Positions 37,578 through 46,632 are shown, counted from the first letter of the stretch. The stretch: 64,000 nucleotides of DNA from an uncultured Paracoccaceae bacterium (GCA_947496535.1 CANMDE010000004.1:186001-250000); one strand, 5' to 3'. Translations and numbers: made by a program. The notes: generated by a model from the letters alone, not told the origin.

Positions 37578-37716
37578 CGCTCTCTTCCATCCGGACTATG
37601 ACCGTCGGCTCAGGCATCTCACCTGATCTGCTGGACCCCGGCCAAAGCCGGGCGCTCGCGGGCTCGGACACATGGCCCATACCGCCGGTGGGGAATTCCA
37701 CCCCGCCCTGAGAACA
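37578..37716 (-). ncRNA. FMN riboswitch (RFN element)
   Basis: The minus-strand sequence holds the invariant blocks of the RFN element in order: TCTCAGGGCGGGG, AATTCCCCACCGGCGGT, GAGCCCGCGAGCGCCC, CAGATCAGGTGAGATGCCTG, AGCCGACGGTCATAGTC and CGGATGGAAGAGAG. Flavin mononucleotide binding would repress the transporter gene downstream. Boundaries are approximate to a few bases. Confidence 0.96.
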
Positions 37717-37777
37717 GGCCGATGCTAGCGCCAGCGAAGGCATACATCAATAGTGCATCAATTGAATTGAAACGTAG

Positions 37778-37794
37778 GGTGGGTGCAACCCACC
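37778..37794. repeat. Tight GGTGGGT-GCA-ACCCACC hairpin
   Basis: A seven-base perfect stem with a three-base loop lies in the gap between the FMN riboswitch and bamE. Words of the type 'GTAGGGTGGGTGCAACCCACC' are dispersed in many bacterial genomes. It could serve as a terminator for bamE, although no T-run follows. Confidence 0.5.
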
Positions 37795-37995
37795 ACACTG
37801 GCAAATACATGAACGCGGCATTCACACACCCAACGCACGTTGCATTAACCCACAAATGACCGCGCAGACGTGCCCGACGTTTTGCCGACACATGGCCGAC
37901 CGGTTTCCCGGCGCCCATAAACCAACATTAACAGACGATTCGCATAGATGTGGGAACGCAGTGCGCAGCACCCGCCAATCATCAGCGCGCGGTGA

Positions 37996-38484
37996 CTAAA
38001 ACGGGTCTTGCCCGCCATCGCCAATGATCTGGCCGGCATCCACACGCCCAAACGATCCAAAGAGCTGGCCAAGGAAAGTCACGTCCTCAATCCCGTCATC
38101 CGTGACCCGGCGATCCAGAACGACGATCCGACCATCTTCAAGCGTAAACCGCTCAATATTGCGCACACGGCCGCCTGTATCAAAGCTGATCGCAAGCACC
38201 TGGCGTTCCACCTCGCGTGGGGGCAGCGCACCAAAGTAGCGGAATTGGCTGGACACATAATAAAGCGTGTCATTGCCCAATGCGCCTTGGGATGTGGGCT
38301 GTCCGACAGCGGCCACAACGCTATCGCGGGTATCGACCCCGACAGTCAACGCATCCAGCTCTGCCTGGCTCGGCACAAATCCATGATAGCGGTTGATAGG
38401 GGTGCAGGCGACCGACACCATCAACACACCCATCAAACTCACAGCGCGGGCGCGCTTGGCGTACTTTGCGGTAATCCTGCTCAT
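37996..38484 (-). CDS. bamE: Outer-membrane assembly lipoprotein BamE
   Basis: This 162-aa protein has a lipoprotein signal peptide with lipobox VSVAC (Cys27), followed by the SmpA/OmlA domain (VGVDTRDSVVAAVGQPTSQG...LYYVSSQFRYFG). BamE is a small subunit of the Bam complex that inserts beta-barrel proteins into the outer membrane. It is divergent from yceD across about 105 bases. Confidence 0.93.
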   Translation of the reverse strand: MSRITAKYAKRARAVSLMGVLMVSVACTPINRYHGFVPSQAELDALTVGVDTRDSVVAAVGQPTSQGALGNDTLYYVSSQFRYFGALPPREVERQVLAISFDTGGRVRNIERFTLEDGRIVVLDRRVTDDGIEDVTFLGQLFGSFGRVDAGQIIGDGGQDPF

Positions 38485-38589
38485 GACAGCCCTCTTGCTT
38501 TGGCGTCTTATGCCTTTTATCCCGCTTACAGCACAACCCGTCCCCTATTCAAGAATGGATGCGCATTGGCCAGACTTCCCCGATCACAT

Positions 38590-39111
38590 ATGCGACTGAC
38601 GGATTTGAACTCGCGCCAGCCCACAGCTGTCGAACTCCAACCGGATGCTGAGGAAAAACAGGCCGTGGCGGAGGCATTGGGCATCAAAGCTGTCAAAAAA
38701 CTGCGCTTTATAGGACAGTTGGCCCCCTTCGGAAAAAGAGATTGGGAACTGACGGCAGAGCTTGGCGCAACCGTGGTACAGGATTGCGTGGTTACACTTG
38801 CCCCGGTCACAACACGGATCGATGAACATGTCATGCGTCGTTACGTCGCCGACCTGCCAGAAATCGAAGGCGGCGAAGCAGAAATGCCCGAAGACGACAC
38901 GATTGAGGCGATCCCTGAAACACTGGACCTCGTGACAGTGATGATCGAGGCGCTGTCTTTGGCACTTCCCGCCTATCCGCGCGCCGACGGTGCCGAACTG
39001 GCCAAGGCCGATTTCACCGAACCGGGCAAAACGGCAATGACGGATGACGACGCCAAGCCATTTGCGGGCCTCGGCGAATTGCGCAATTCGCTAAAAAACA
39101 AGGGTGAATAG
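38590..39111 (+). CDS. yceD: YceD/DUF177 family protein
   Basis: This 173-aa protein has the DUF177 pattern: an alternating-strand core (KKLRFIGQLAPFGKRDWELTAELGATVVQDCVVTLAPV, with the single conserved Cys), an acidic middle, and the C-terminal tail KPFAGLGELRNSLKNKG. The family is usually encoded just before rpmF and is implicated in 23S rRNA or ribosome maturation. The ATG at 38590 gives the family-typical N-terminus; long extensions in the same frame lie in the bamE region and are rejected. Confidence 0.9.
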   Translation: MRLTDLNSRQPTAVELQPDAEEKQAVAEALGIKAVKKLRFIGQLAPFGKRDWELTAELGATVVQDCVVTLAPVTTRIDEHVMRRYVADLPEIEGGEAEMPEDDTIEAIPETLDLVTVMIEALSLALPAYPRADGAELAKADFTEPGKTAMTDDDAKPFAGLGELRNSLKNKGE

Positions 39112-39139
39112 CAGCCTGAACACGGCATATGAAAAAGGC

Positions 39140-39167
39140 TTGCACTAAATATGAATCGCAGTATGTT
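39140..39167 (+). promoter_or_regulatory. Candidate promoter of rpmF
   Basis: TTGCAC (39140-39145) and TATGTT (39162-39167) are 16 bases apart, about 105 bases before rpmF. It would allow rpmF-plsX-fabH to be expressed apart from yceD. Confidence 0.35.
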
Positions 39168-39273
39168 CGCGGCCTCTTTTACATCACATCTCGACAGCGC
39201 CGCCGCGATGGCGTAGGACCGCGCGAGAATGCAAACATCCGGGCCATGCGCCCATATATCATAGGGTTGAGAC

Positions 39274-39480
39274 ATGGCCGTCCAGCAGAACAAAGTATCC
39301 AAATCCCGCCGCAACAATCGGCGCGCGCACGACTCACTGGTCGCTGCAAATCCAAACGAATGCGACAACTGTGGCGAACTCAAGCGCCCACACCACGTTT
39401 GCCCGTCATGCGGCCACTACGCGACACGCGAAGTGATCGCATCTGGCGATGACATCGATTTGGACGACGACGCAGCATAA
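39274..39480 (+). CDS. rpmF: 50S ribosomal protein L32
   Basis: This 68-aa basic protein has the L32 N-terminus ([20 protein letters not shown]) and a zinc-ribbon-like CDNC...CPSC pair. The acidic C-terminal tail ([10 protein letters not shown]) is common in alphaproteobacteria. It precedes plsX and fabH, the widely conserved link between ribosome synthesis and membrane lipid synthesis. Confidence 0.98.
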   Translation: MAVQQNKVSKSRRNNRRAHDSLVAANPNECDNCGELKRPHHVCPSCGHYATREVIASGDDIDLDDDAA

Positions 39481-39503
39481 GCGACACAGCCGGGCAGCAC
39501 GCA

Positions 39504-40625
39504 ATGGGACAAGCGCAGACGGACCACGATCCGACGCAGTCGCTTAATGTATCTAACGTGCTGTCTGTCGATGCGATGGGTGGGGACGAAGGGCCGGCAA
39601 TTGTTGTTGCGGGCCTTTCGAAGTTTTTGGGCAAGTCCCCGAACGCCCGCGTCATCCTTCACGGACCGGAAAAGACGCTTAAACCCCTATTAGAAAAGCA
39701 TAAAATCTCTGGTCGGGTTACGGTCCACGACGCCTCTGACGTTGTAAAAATGACCGACAAACCCAGTCAGGTTCTGCGTAGTGGCAAGAAGACATCAATG
39801 TGGTCGGCGATCGAAGCCGTCCGCGATCGCAAGGCATCTGTTTGCGTCAGCTGCGGCAACACCGGCGCTTTGATGGCAATGTCCATGGTACGGTTGCGCA
39901 AGGCCGAAGGGGTCAATCGCCCGGCCATCGCCTGCCTTTGGCCATCGCGCAATCCGGCCGGTTTCAACGTCATGCTGGATGCTGGCGCCGATATCAGGGC
40001 AGATCAGGATGACCTTCTCAACTATGCTCTGATGGGTGCCTCATACGCCCGCAACGGGTTGGGCTTGACCCGTCCGCGGGTGGGCCTTCTCAATGTCGGA
40101 ACAGAAGAACACAAGGGCCGGGCTGAGTTGAAGGTCGCCCACGAACTCATTGGAAACGCAGCGGAAAGCGGCGATTTTGACTACATTGGATTTGTTGAGG
40201 GCGGCGATCTTCCCTCTGACCGGGTTGATGTCATTGTAACCGACGGTTTCACCGGCAATGTCGCGCTGAAAACCGGTGAGGGCACGGCCAACCTGATCAG
40301 TGAATTCATGCGGGACGCCCTGATGAAAACACCCCTGTCGATTGTGGCGGCCATACTGGCACGCGGATCACTTCGACGGCTGCGCAAACGGATCGACCCC
40401 CGCCGCGTCAACGGCGGCGTTTTTCTTGGCCTGACCCAAACGGTGGTCAAAAGCCACGGCGGCGCGGATGCGACCGGCGTCGGGGCCGCGCTGTATCTGG
40501 CCTATCAGCTCGCACAAAGCGGATTTTCGGACAAATTGGCAGCACGGGTTGCATCCTCCGCTTCGCTTACGCAAGATGACGCAACGGAAGCCGCGCCGGA
40601 ACCGCCCGGCGCCGAAACAGGCTGA
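39504..40625 (+). CDS. plsX: Phosphate acyltransferase PlsX
   Basis: This 373-aa enzyme makes acyl-phosphate from acyl-ACP, the first step of glycerophospholipid synthesis by the PlsX/PlsY route. Seen are SVDAMGGDEGP near the N-terminus, SCGNTGALMA and VGLLNVGTEEHKG, all typical. The ATG at 39504 adds about 18 residues before the conserved start; a GTG at 39558 is possible but has no ribosome binding site. It is 23 bases after rpmF. Confidence 0.96.
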   Translation: MGQAQTDHDPTQSLNVSNVLSVDAMGGDEGPAIVVAGLSKFLGKSPNARVILHGPEKTLKPLLEKHKISGRVTVHDASDVVKMTDKPSQVLRSGKKTSMWSAIEAVRDRKASVCVSCGNTGALMAMSMVRLRKAEGVNRPAIACLWPSRNPAGFNVMLDAGADIRADQDDLLNYALMGASYARNGLGLTRPRVGLLNVGTEEHKGRAELKVAHELIGNAAESGDFDYIGFVEGGDLPSDRVDVIVTDGFTGNVALKTGEGTANLISEFMRDALMKTPLSIVAAILARGSLRRLRKRIDPRRVNGGVFLGLTQTVVKSHGGADATGVGAALYLAYQLAQSGFSDKLAARVASSASLTQDDATEAAPEPPGAETG

Positions 40626-40633
40626 AAAATAAT

Positions 40634-41605
40634 ATGGTACGTCGTGCAGTTGTAACAGGTGTTGGGCATTACTTGCCGGAGCGTGTTGTTCCAAACAGCG
40701 AATTTGAAAAAACCCTCGATACCACCGACGAATGGATCAGGGTGCGATCGGGTATCGAACGGCGTCATTTCGCGGCGCCCGGCCAGACAACATCGGAACT
40801 GGCGACAGAAGCGGCCAAAGCTGCGCTGGCGATGGCGGGCATAGATGGTGCCGATGTGGACGCGATCATTCTGGCGACGTCAACTGCGGACATGACCTTC
40901 CCTTCCGCAGCTACCATGGTGCAAGAAGCAATCGGAAACACCAAGGGCTATGCCTTTGATGTGCAAGCGGTCTGTGCCGGTTTTGTCTATGCGCTCAGCA
41001 ATGCCAATGCGCTGATCGTATCCGGTCAGGCCAAAACCGTGCTTGTCATCGGGGCCGAGACGTTCAGCCGCATCATGGATTGGACCGACCGCTCCACTTG
41101 TGTTCTTTTCGGGGACGGGGCAGGTGCAGTAGTCCTCACGGCCGAAGATGGCAAAGGGACTGCCCAGGACAGGGGCATCCTCTCCACCGACCTGAACTCT
41201 GACGGGCGCTACCGCGATCTTTTGTATGTCGATGGTGGCGTGGCCACCCAAAACACCGGCGTACTACGGATGCAAGGCAAAGAGGTTTTCCGCCACGCCG
41301 TTGAAAAACTGGCACAAACGGCGGATACCGCGTTGGAAAAGGCCGGATTGACCAGCGATGACGTCGATTGGGTCGTCCCCCATCAGGCCAATATCCGTAT
41401 CATCCAATCCACCGCAAAGAAGCTGGGGATCGGTATGGACCGGGTTGTCGTGACCGTCCAGGACCACGGCAACACCTCTGCAGCGTCAATCCCGCTTGCC
41501 CTTTCGGTGGGTGTGGCAAACGGCCAGATCAAGAAGAACGACGTGGTCGTAACCGAGGCGATAGGCGGCGGTTTGGCCTGGGGCGCCGTCATTTTACGCT
41601 GGTAA
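40634..41605 (+). CDS. fabH: 3-oxoacyl-ACP synthase III
   Basis: This 323-aa enzyme starts fatty acid synthesis by condensing acetyl-CoA with malonyl-ACP. The thiolase-fold catalytic triad is present: Cys in AVCAGFVYAL, His in VPHQANIRI and Asn in HGNTSAASIP. It follows plsX by 8 bases and is the last gene of the lipid group before the ihfA promoter. Confidence 0.97.
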   Translation: MVRRAVVTGVGHYLPERVVPNSEFEKTLDTTDEWIRVRSGIERRHFAAPGQTTSELATEAAKAALAMAGIDGADVDAIILATSTADMTFPSAATMVQEAIGNTKGYAFDVQAVCAGFVYALSNANALIVSGQAKTVLVIGAETFSRIMDWTDRSTCVLFGDGAGAVVLTAEDGKGTAQDRGILSTDLNSDGRYRDLLYVDGGVATQNTGVLRMQGKEVFRHAVEKLAQTADTALEKAGLTSDDVDWVVPHQANIRIIQSTAKKLGIGMDRVVVTVQDHGNTSAASIPLALSVGVANGQIKKNDVVVTEAIGGGLAWGAVILRW

Positions 41606-41646
41606 GCGAAAAATGCCGGTTGGGCTTAATCGACAAGCCCTTGATA

Positions 41647-41676
41647 TTGACTTTGATTTTACCCGGCGCGTATGTT
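41647..41676 (+). promoter_or_regulatory. Candidate promoter of ihfA
   Basis: TTGACT (41647-41652) and TATGTT (41671-41676) are spaced by 18 bases. The ihfA ATG is 27 bases downstream. Confidence 0.5.
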
Positions 41677-41702
41677 TCCCGTAATATCCATGGGGACGAA
41701 AA

Positions 41703-42005
41703 ATGACTGATAAGACTTTGACGCGGATGGACTTGGCGGAAGCGGTTCACAATCAGGTTGGACTTTCACGCAATGACAGCGCAGATTTGGTCGAAAGCAT
41801 CCTGTCTCATGTTTCAGATGCGCTGGTTGACGGCGAAACGGTGAAAATTTCATCCTTTGGGACATTTTCGGTCCGCGAAAAGGCTGCCCGCATCGGTCGA
41901 AACCCCAAAACCGGCGAAGAAGTCCCCATCCACCCGCGCCGCGTTCTGACATTCCGCCCATCGCATCTGATGAAAGATCGCGTGGCCGCCGGAAACAAGA
42001 GCTAG
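41703..42005 (+). CDS. ihfA: Integration host factor subunit alpha
   Basis: This 100-aa DNA-bending protein has the HU/IHF fold and the alpha-subunit features: [17 protein letters not shown], the flexible arm [12 protein letters not shown] with the intercalating proline, and [10 protein letters not shown] near the C-terminus. It forms a heterodimer with IhfB and shapes DNA for recombination, replication and transcription. GGGG precedes the ATG. It is co-transcribed with the merR gene 3 bases downstream. Confidence 0.97.
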   Translation: MTDKTLTRMDLAEAVHNQVGLSRNDSADLVESILSHVSDALVDGETVKISSFGTFSVREKAARIGRNPKTGEEVPIHPRRVLTFRPSHLMKDRVAAGNKS

Positions 42006-42008
42006 ATC

Positions 42009-42632
42009 ATGGCTAAAGCCAAAGACGCATTCCGTACCATCAGCGAAGTGGCGGAATGGTTGGAGACCCCAACGCATGTGTTGCGGTTTTGGGAAAGCAA
42101 GTTCAGCCAGATCAAACCGGTCAAAGGGGCTGGCGGTCGGCGATATTACCGTCCCACCGATATGGACCTTCTGGGCGGCATCAAACAACTTCTTCACGAA
42201 GACGGGCTGACCATCAAAGGCACGCAGAAACTCCTACGGGAAAAAGGCGTGAAATACGTGGCCACACTCGGGCGATCTGTCACGGAACAGGCACCAGAGG
42301 AGCAAGACGCGGTCGAAAAGACAGTTGCACCAAAGGTTACCAAAGCCGCAAAACCAGCACCTGAACAACCGATCAAGCAGCCTGAATCTGCCAAACCCGC
42401 TCCGGAACCGGCAGAGCCTATGCAGAACGCCCTGCCCTTTGATGATCTGCCAAAAAAGGCACCGGAAATCATCCTGCGCGACCTACCTGCCGACGACACA
42501 CCCGCCCCTGCCCGCTTCTTTACGGCCAAACCGATCGACGCCGCTGCGGTCCGCGCAAAGTCAGCCGAAATCGTGCCACTGCTGCAGCGGTTAGAACAAC
42601 TCTCTGATCATCTGCGTCGTGGAGCAGCCTAG
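42009..42632 (+). CDS. MerR-family transcriptional regulator
   Basis: This 207-aa protein has an N-terminal winged-helix MerR DNA-binding domain ([23 protein letters not shown], then GGRRYYRP) and a long Pro/Glu/Ala-rich, probably disordered C-terminal part ending in a short coil. No metal-binding cysteines are visible, so it is not a metal sensor. The ihfA-merR pair is conserved in alphaproteobacteria. The effector is unknown. Confidence 0.9.
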   Translation: MAKAKDAFRTISEVAEWLETPTHVLRFWESKFSQIKPVKGAGGRRYYRPTDMDLLGGIKQLLHEDGLTIKGTQKLLREKGVKYVATLGRSVTEQAPEEQDAVEKTVAPKVTKAAKPAPEQPIKQPESAKPAPEPAEPMQNALPFDDLPKKAPEIILRDLPADDTPAPARFFTAKPIDAAAVRAKSAEIVPLLQRLEQLSDHLRRGAA

Positions 42633-42687
42633 TTTGGCGCATTTCGCCCTTGCTCCCTTCGGCAATATCGCTATGAAAGCGAAACGT

Positions 42688-42764
42688 CGGGCTATGGCGC
42701 AGCCTGGTAGCGCGTCCGTCTGGGGGACGGAAGGTCGCAGGTTCGAGTCCTGCTAGCCCGACCA
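42688..42764 (+). tRNA. tRNA-Pro (GGG)
   Basis: The cloverleaf is complete. The acceptor stem CGGGCTA pairs with TAGCCCG. The anticodon arm TCCGT-CTGGGGG-ACGGA gives anticodon GGG at 42722-42724. The T arm GCAGG-TTCGAGT-CCTGC follows. The discriminator is A, and CCA is encoded. It reads CCC/CCU proline codons. Confidence 0.97.
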
Positions 42765-42772
42765 ATCACAAC

Positions 42773-42806
42773 CGCCCGTTTGTGCAGGCTGCACGGCGGG
42801 CGTTTT
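42773..42806 (+). terminator. tRNA terminator
   Basis: CGCCCG (42773-42778) pairs with CGGGCG (42797-42802), with an inner GTGCA/TGCAC stem, followed by TTTT. It lies 8 bases after the tRNA. Confidence 0.8.
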
Positions 42807-42857
42807 GGTATCTACGGCGAAGGACATTAGTGTTCTTTGCTCTCAACGGGGAAATAC

Positions 42858-43937
42858 ATGACCAGCGCTGGAGTTTTGGCGGATCACCAAATTCGCGGGA
42901 TGATTGACACTGGGGGTATCACCGCCAGCGCCAGCATCACGTCCGCACAAATCCAACCCGCTTCGCTCGATTTACGCTTGGGAACAACGGCTTACCGCGT
43001 GCGTGCATCTTTCCTTGCCGGGCGCAACCGAACCGTGGCGGAAAGGCTCGGTGATTTCAAAATGCATGCGGTTGATCTCACAGACGGGGCCGTTCTGGAA
43101 AAGGGCTGCGTCTATGTGGTTCCGTTGATGGAAAACCTGTCGCTACCCTCCGGCATGACGGCGGCCGCCAGTGCCAAATCATCTATCGGACGGCTCGACC
43201 TGCTGACGCGGATTATCACCGATCACGGAGTTGAATTCGACCGCGTACCAGAAGGCTACACCGGCCCGCTCTACGTTGAAATCTGCCCCCGCTCCTTTTC
43301 GGTCGTGGTCCAACCGGGTCAGATGCTCAACCAGATTATCTTTCGGCAGGGTAAGACGCTGATGTCCGATGATGATCTGCGGGCGTTGCATGACCAAACG
43401 CCCATCGTGTCCGGCGATCCGGTTATCTCAGACGGCTTGGGCTTTTCGGTCGACCTCAAGCCCGCCAAAAGCAACCTCGTCGGCTACCGGGCCAAACCCC
43501 ATACCGGCGTCGTCGACCTGGCAAAGCTGAATCACTATGACCCGGAAGAGTTCTGGGAAGAGGTCCACACCGATGCAGGATGGATCATCCTCGATCCCGG
43601 CGCGTTCTACATTCTGGTGAGCCGCGAATCCATCGTGATCCCGCCCATGCAAGCCGCCGAAATGGCACCATACCTTGCTATGGTGGGCGAGTTCCGCGTT
43701 CACTACGCGGGTTTTTTCGATCCCGGCTTCGGTTACGCCAAAGCGGGCGGCGCGGGTTCACGCGGCGTACTCGAGGTGCGCTGTCACGAGGCCCCGTTCG
43801 TACTCGAACACGGCCAAATCGTGGGAAGGTTGGTCTACGAAAACATGGCCGCCATGCCAGAGGCGCTTTATGGGCAAGAGATCAAATCAAACTATCAGGG
43901 TCAGGGTTTGAAACTGTCCAAGCATTTCAAAGCATAA
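42858..43937 (+). CDS. dcd: 2'-deoxycytidine 5'-triphosphate deaminase, two-domain form
   Basis: This 359-aa protein is a fused double-dCTP-deaminase-like protein of alphaproteobacteria, about twice the length of classic Dcd. The first half has ITSAQIQPASLDLRLGTTAYRVRASF, AKSSIGRLDLLTR and the second a related YLAMVGEFRVHYAGFFDPGFGYAKAGG. It deaminates dCTP to dUTP to feed thymidylate synthesis. The ATG at 42858 follows GGGGAAA; a TTG at 42837 in the same frame is rejected. It stands alone after the tRNA. Confidence 0.93.
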   Translation: MTSAGVLADHQIRGMIDTGGITASASITSAQIQPASLDLRLGTTAYRVRASFLAGRNRTVAERLGDFKMHAVDLTDGAVLEKGCVYVVPLMENLSLPSGMTAAASAKSSIGRLDLLTRIITDHGVEFDRVPEGYTGPLYVEICPRSFSVVVQPGQMLNQIIFRQGKTLMSDDDLRALHDQTPIVSGDPVISDGLGFSVDLKPAKSNLVGYRAKPHTGVVDLAKLNHYDPEEFWEEVHTDAGWIILDPGAFYILVSRESIVIPPMQAAEMAPYLAMVGEFRVHYAGFFDPGFGYAKAGGAGSRGVLEVRCHEAPFVLEHGQIVGRLVYENMAAMPEALYGQEIKSNYQGQGLKLSKHFKA

Positions 43938-43949
43938 AGCCCCGGACGA

Positions 43950-44150
43950 CTACCGCATAAACCGTCGTAAGATGTTCAACCCGCGCCGCGCCCGTTGCGC
44001 GTTCTTGCGGGTGCTTTGCGATCCCTGCCGTTCTTCTGGCGTCATTTCATCAGCACTTTTGCCACGACGCGATGCGACATCAATTCCTTTATTGATCCCT
44101 CGTCTCATCAGCATGCGGACACCCATATTGATCAGTCGGTTCATGTTCAT
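43950..44150 (-). CDS. Small basic protein of unknown function
   Basis: This 66-residue, strongly basic protein (MNMNRLINMGVRMLMRRGIN, many Arg and Lys, ending in RRGLNILRRFMR) has one polar segment with EMTPEERQG. The AGGAGG ribosome binding site 9 bases before the ATG supports it as a real gene. It converges with dcd and lies downstream of scpB on the same strand. Small proteins of this kind occur in Rhodobacterales; the function is unknown. Confidence 0.75.
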   Translation of the reverse strand: MNMNRLINMGVRMLMRRGINKGIDVASRRGKSADEMTPEERQGSQSTRKNAQRARRGLNILRRFMR

Positions 44151-44196
44151 ATTACCGTCCCTCCTGCTCTCACCCTTCTAAAATAGGGTTTCGGAC

Positions 44197-44847
44197 CTAT
44201 TCTTCAAACAATTCCGTCTGATCCTCATCGTCGTCGTCGTTTTCATCTTCGGCCTCACCCAAGGCAACAGCACCAGGTGGTGGCCGGTTCTCCAGCAAGC
44301 CGGCAGAGCGCAGCTCCTTCAGTCCGGGAAGATCACGCGCATTCTCTAACCCGAAATGATCAAGAAACCCTTGCGTGACCACAAAAGTTACTGGCCGACC
44401 CGGTGTCATTTTCCTGCGGCCAAACCTGATCCATTCCATTTCGATCAATTGATCAATCGTACCCCGGCTGACGCTCACACCACGGATTTCCTCAATCTCA
44501 GCCCTTGTGACCGGCTGTTGATAGGCCACAATCGCCAGCGTCTCGATCGCGGCACGGGACAGCTTTCGCGTCTCGACCGTTTCTTTCTGCATCAAAAAAC
44601 CAAGGTCAGCGGCCGTGCGGATCGCCCAGGCATCACCTACCTTGACCACGTGCACCCCGCGGCCTTCATAACGCTTGCGCAGATGCGCCAGCGCTTCTGC
44701 CGGATCACAGCCATGCGGCATCCGCCCAATCAGATCCTTCACGGTTACAGGTTCGGCGGTTGCGAACATAATCGCTTCAACCATGCGTTCCTGCTCCCCC
44801 ATCGGCGGAGCTTCGAACAAGCTGTCATTATCCGGCTTATCACTCAT
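44197..44847 (-). CDS. scpB: Segregation and condensation protein B
   Basis: This 216-aa protein forms the SMC-ScpA-ScpB condensin that organises and segregates chromosomes. It has two winged-helix domains with ScpB motifs (MVEAIMFATAEPVTVKDLIG and LAIVAYQQPVTRAEIEEIRG) and an acidic tail. The ATG at 44847 overlaps the scpA stop by 8 bases, so the two are translationally coupled. Longer frames to 45033 are shadows of scpA. Confidence 0.95.
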   Translation of the reverse strand: MSDKPDNDSLFEAPPMGEQERMVEAIMFATAEPVTVKDLIGRMPHGCDPAEALAHLRKRYEGRGVHVVKVGDAWAIRTAADLGFLMQKETVETRKLSRAAIETLAIVAYQQPVTRAEIEEIRGVSVSRGTIDQLIEMEWIRFGRRKMTPGRPVTFVVTQGFLDHFGLENARDLPGLKELRSAGLLENRPPPGAVALGEAEDENDDDDEDQTELFEE

Positions 44848-45634
44848 CACGCGGTGCTTTCTTCCGTATTTGTATCGGGGCGAAGGTCTCGCCCTGCCTG
44901 ATCTCGATTTTGCCTTCCTTGGCAAGCTCCAGCGACGCGGCAAATGTGGCGGCGGTCGTCGACCGGCTGCGCTGCGGATCAGAATCCCAGCCGTCCGGTA
45001 GATAGCTGGAAATATCCGTCCAGTTGCCAGCAAAACCGATAAGGTTGCGCATGCGCTCCAGCGCCTGCTCCATTGTCATGACATGCTGGCGGTCCATCAC
45101 AAAGGGGCGGAAATCGTCGCGGGTACGAATACGCGCATAACCTTGCATCAGATCAAGCAGCGTCGCCGTGTAGGTCACGCGGCGGACCCGCTGGACATCT
45201 TCTGTAACGCCACGGGGAAAGAAGTCGCGACCCAACTGATCCCGTGCCATCAGTTTCGCCGCAGAGTCCCGCATCGCCTCAAGCCGTTCCAATTGGAACG
45301 CCAAATGCGCGGCCAGTTCTTCACCCGTTGGCCCCTCCTCTGACGGGTCCGGCGGCAACAACAGGCGTGATTTCAAAAAAGCGAGCCAGGCCGCCATCAC
45401 CAGATAGTCAGCGGCCAGTTCCAGACGCAGCTGTTTGGCCTTTTCGACAAAAGCCAGATACTGCTCGGCCAAGGCCAGAATGGATATCTGGCGCAGATCG
45501 ACCTTCTGCGTCCGTGACAAGGTCAGCAACAGGTCAAGAGGGCCTTCAAAGGCACCAACATCCACGATCAAAGCCTCAGCGGCGATACGCTCACTGACGC
45601 TGATCGTGTCTTCCTGGAACTCGTCGCCCTGCAT
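44840..45634 (-). CDS. scpA: Segregation and condensation protein A
   Basis: This 264-aa kleisin links the SMC heads. It has the N-terminal FEGPLDLLLTLSRTQKVDLRQISIL motif, which binds the SMC neck, a central region, and the C-terminal winged helix. GAGGG precedes the ATG. It sits 8 bases after nagZ in the operon argS-SPOR-nagZ-scpA-scpB. Confidence 0.95.
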   Translation of the reverse strand: MQGDEFQEDTISVSERIAAEALIVDVGAFEGPLDLLLTLSRTQKVDLRQISILALAEQYLAFVEKAKQLRLELAADYLVMAAWLAFLKSRLLLPPDPSEEGPTGEELAAHLAFQLERLEAMRDSAAKLMARDQLGRDFFPRGVTEDVQRVRRVTYTATLLDLMQGYARIRTRDDFRPFVMDRQHVMTMEQALERMRNLIGFAGNWTDISSYLPDGWDSDPQRSRSTTAATFAASLELAKEGKIEIRQGETFAPIQIRKKAPRDE

Positions 45635-45642
45635 CTGCCCTC

Positions 45643-46632
45643 TTAGCTCAGTAGCGTCTCAAACTCCGCTTCCAAAAGGGGGATGTCAATGTCATCGGGC
45701 GTCTTTCGCTGCGCCAAAGCGCGATTTGCGCGGGTCATTGCGGTTTGGGTCATCGGGCCCGCAGCCTTTGCGACCGCCTCCATTTCCGACGGCTCACCAT
45801 TGCAATGCAAAATGATGTCACAACCCGCTGCAATCGACGCAGTCGACCGCTCAGCAACGCTACCAGAAAGCGCCTCCATCGACAGATCATCCGTCATCAA
45901 TAGCCCGTCAAAGCCGATGTCTTTTCGGATAAGATCAATCATTTTCGGTGATGTGGTGGCCGGACCATCAGGATCAATGTCCGAGAATACGATATGCGCT
46001 GACATCCCCATCGGCAGATCATTCAGCGCCTTGAAGGGGGCAAAGTCATGCGCCTCAAGTTCCCCCCGCGTCTGATCGACCTGTGGCAACCGCAAATGGC
46101 TGTCAATTGCCGCACGGCCATGACCGGGGATGTGCTTCAACACTGGCAGAACACCACCGGCAAGGTGGGCATCCGCGCAAATCCGCGCTGCCTTGGTAAC
46201 GGTTTCCACATCCCGCCCATAAAGACGGTTTTGCAGGAACGGATGAGTGCTATCCTCGGCGATATCAGCAAGAGGGGCGCAATTGGCGTCAATACCCACG
46301 TCATACAGTTCAGCAGCAATCAGTCGGTTCCTGATCCATTGGGCACGCATCGGATCACTGGCACGGTCCATCTGATCAAGGGCTGGCAGGTATTCGCGCC
46401 AATGCGGTGCCCACATTCGCTGCACGCGACCGCCCTCCTGATCGATCAAGATAGGGGCGTTGCGCCCTACCGTGTCGCGCAACCCCGCTGTCAAACGGCG
46501 AAGCTGATCGGGTGCGTCGATGTTGCGGGCAAAAACAATGAAACCAAGTGGATCAGCTTCGCGAAAAAACCCACGCTCCCACGCAGTCACCTCAAGCGCA
46601 GCTGGTCCAAAAATCGCAGCGGTATGGGGCAC
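45643..46632 (-). CDS. nagZ: Beta-N-acetylhexosaminidase NagZ
   Basis: This 329-aa glycoside hydrolase family 3 enzyme removes N-acetylglucosamine from cell-wall muropeptides in recycling. It has IDQEGGRVQRM, KHIPGHGRAAIDSHLRLP (with the catalytic His of NagZ) and MTDDLSMEAL (with the nucleophile Asp). It starts with GTG directly after the SPOR stop codon, and the conserved N-terminus (AAIFGPAALEVTAWE) begins there. Confidence 0.95.
   Translation of the reverse strand: MPHTAAIFGPAALEVTAWERGFFREADPLGFIVFARNIDAPDQLRRLTAGLRDTVGRNAPILIDQEGGRVQRMWAPHWREYLPALDQMDRASDPMRAQWIRNRLIAAELYDVGIDANCAPLADIAEDSTHPFLQNRLYGRDVETVTKAARICADAHLAGGVLPVLKHIPGHGRAAIDSHLRLPQVDQTRGELEAHDFAPFKALNDLPMGMSAHIVFSDIDPDGPATTSPKMIDLIRKDIGFDGLLMTDDLSMEALSGSVAERSTASIAAGCDIILHCNGEPSEMEAVAKAAGPMTQTAMTRANRALAQRKTPDDIDIPLLEAEFETLLS

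Noticed and set aside
39129..39452. 107-codon frame overlapping rpmF
   Set aside because: It runs out of frame through rpmF, lacks a ribosome binding site and has no recognised motif.
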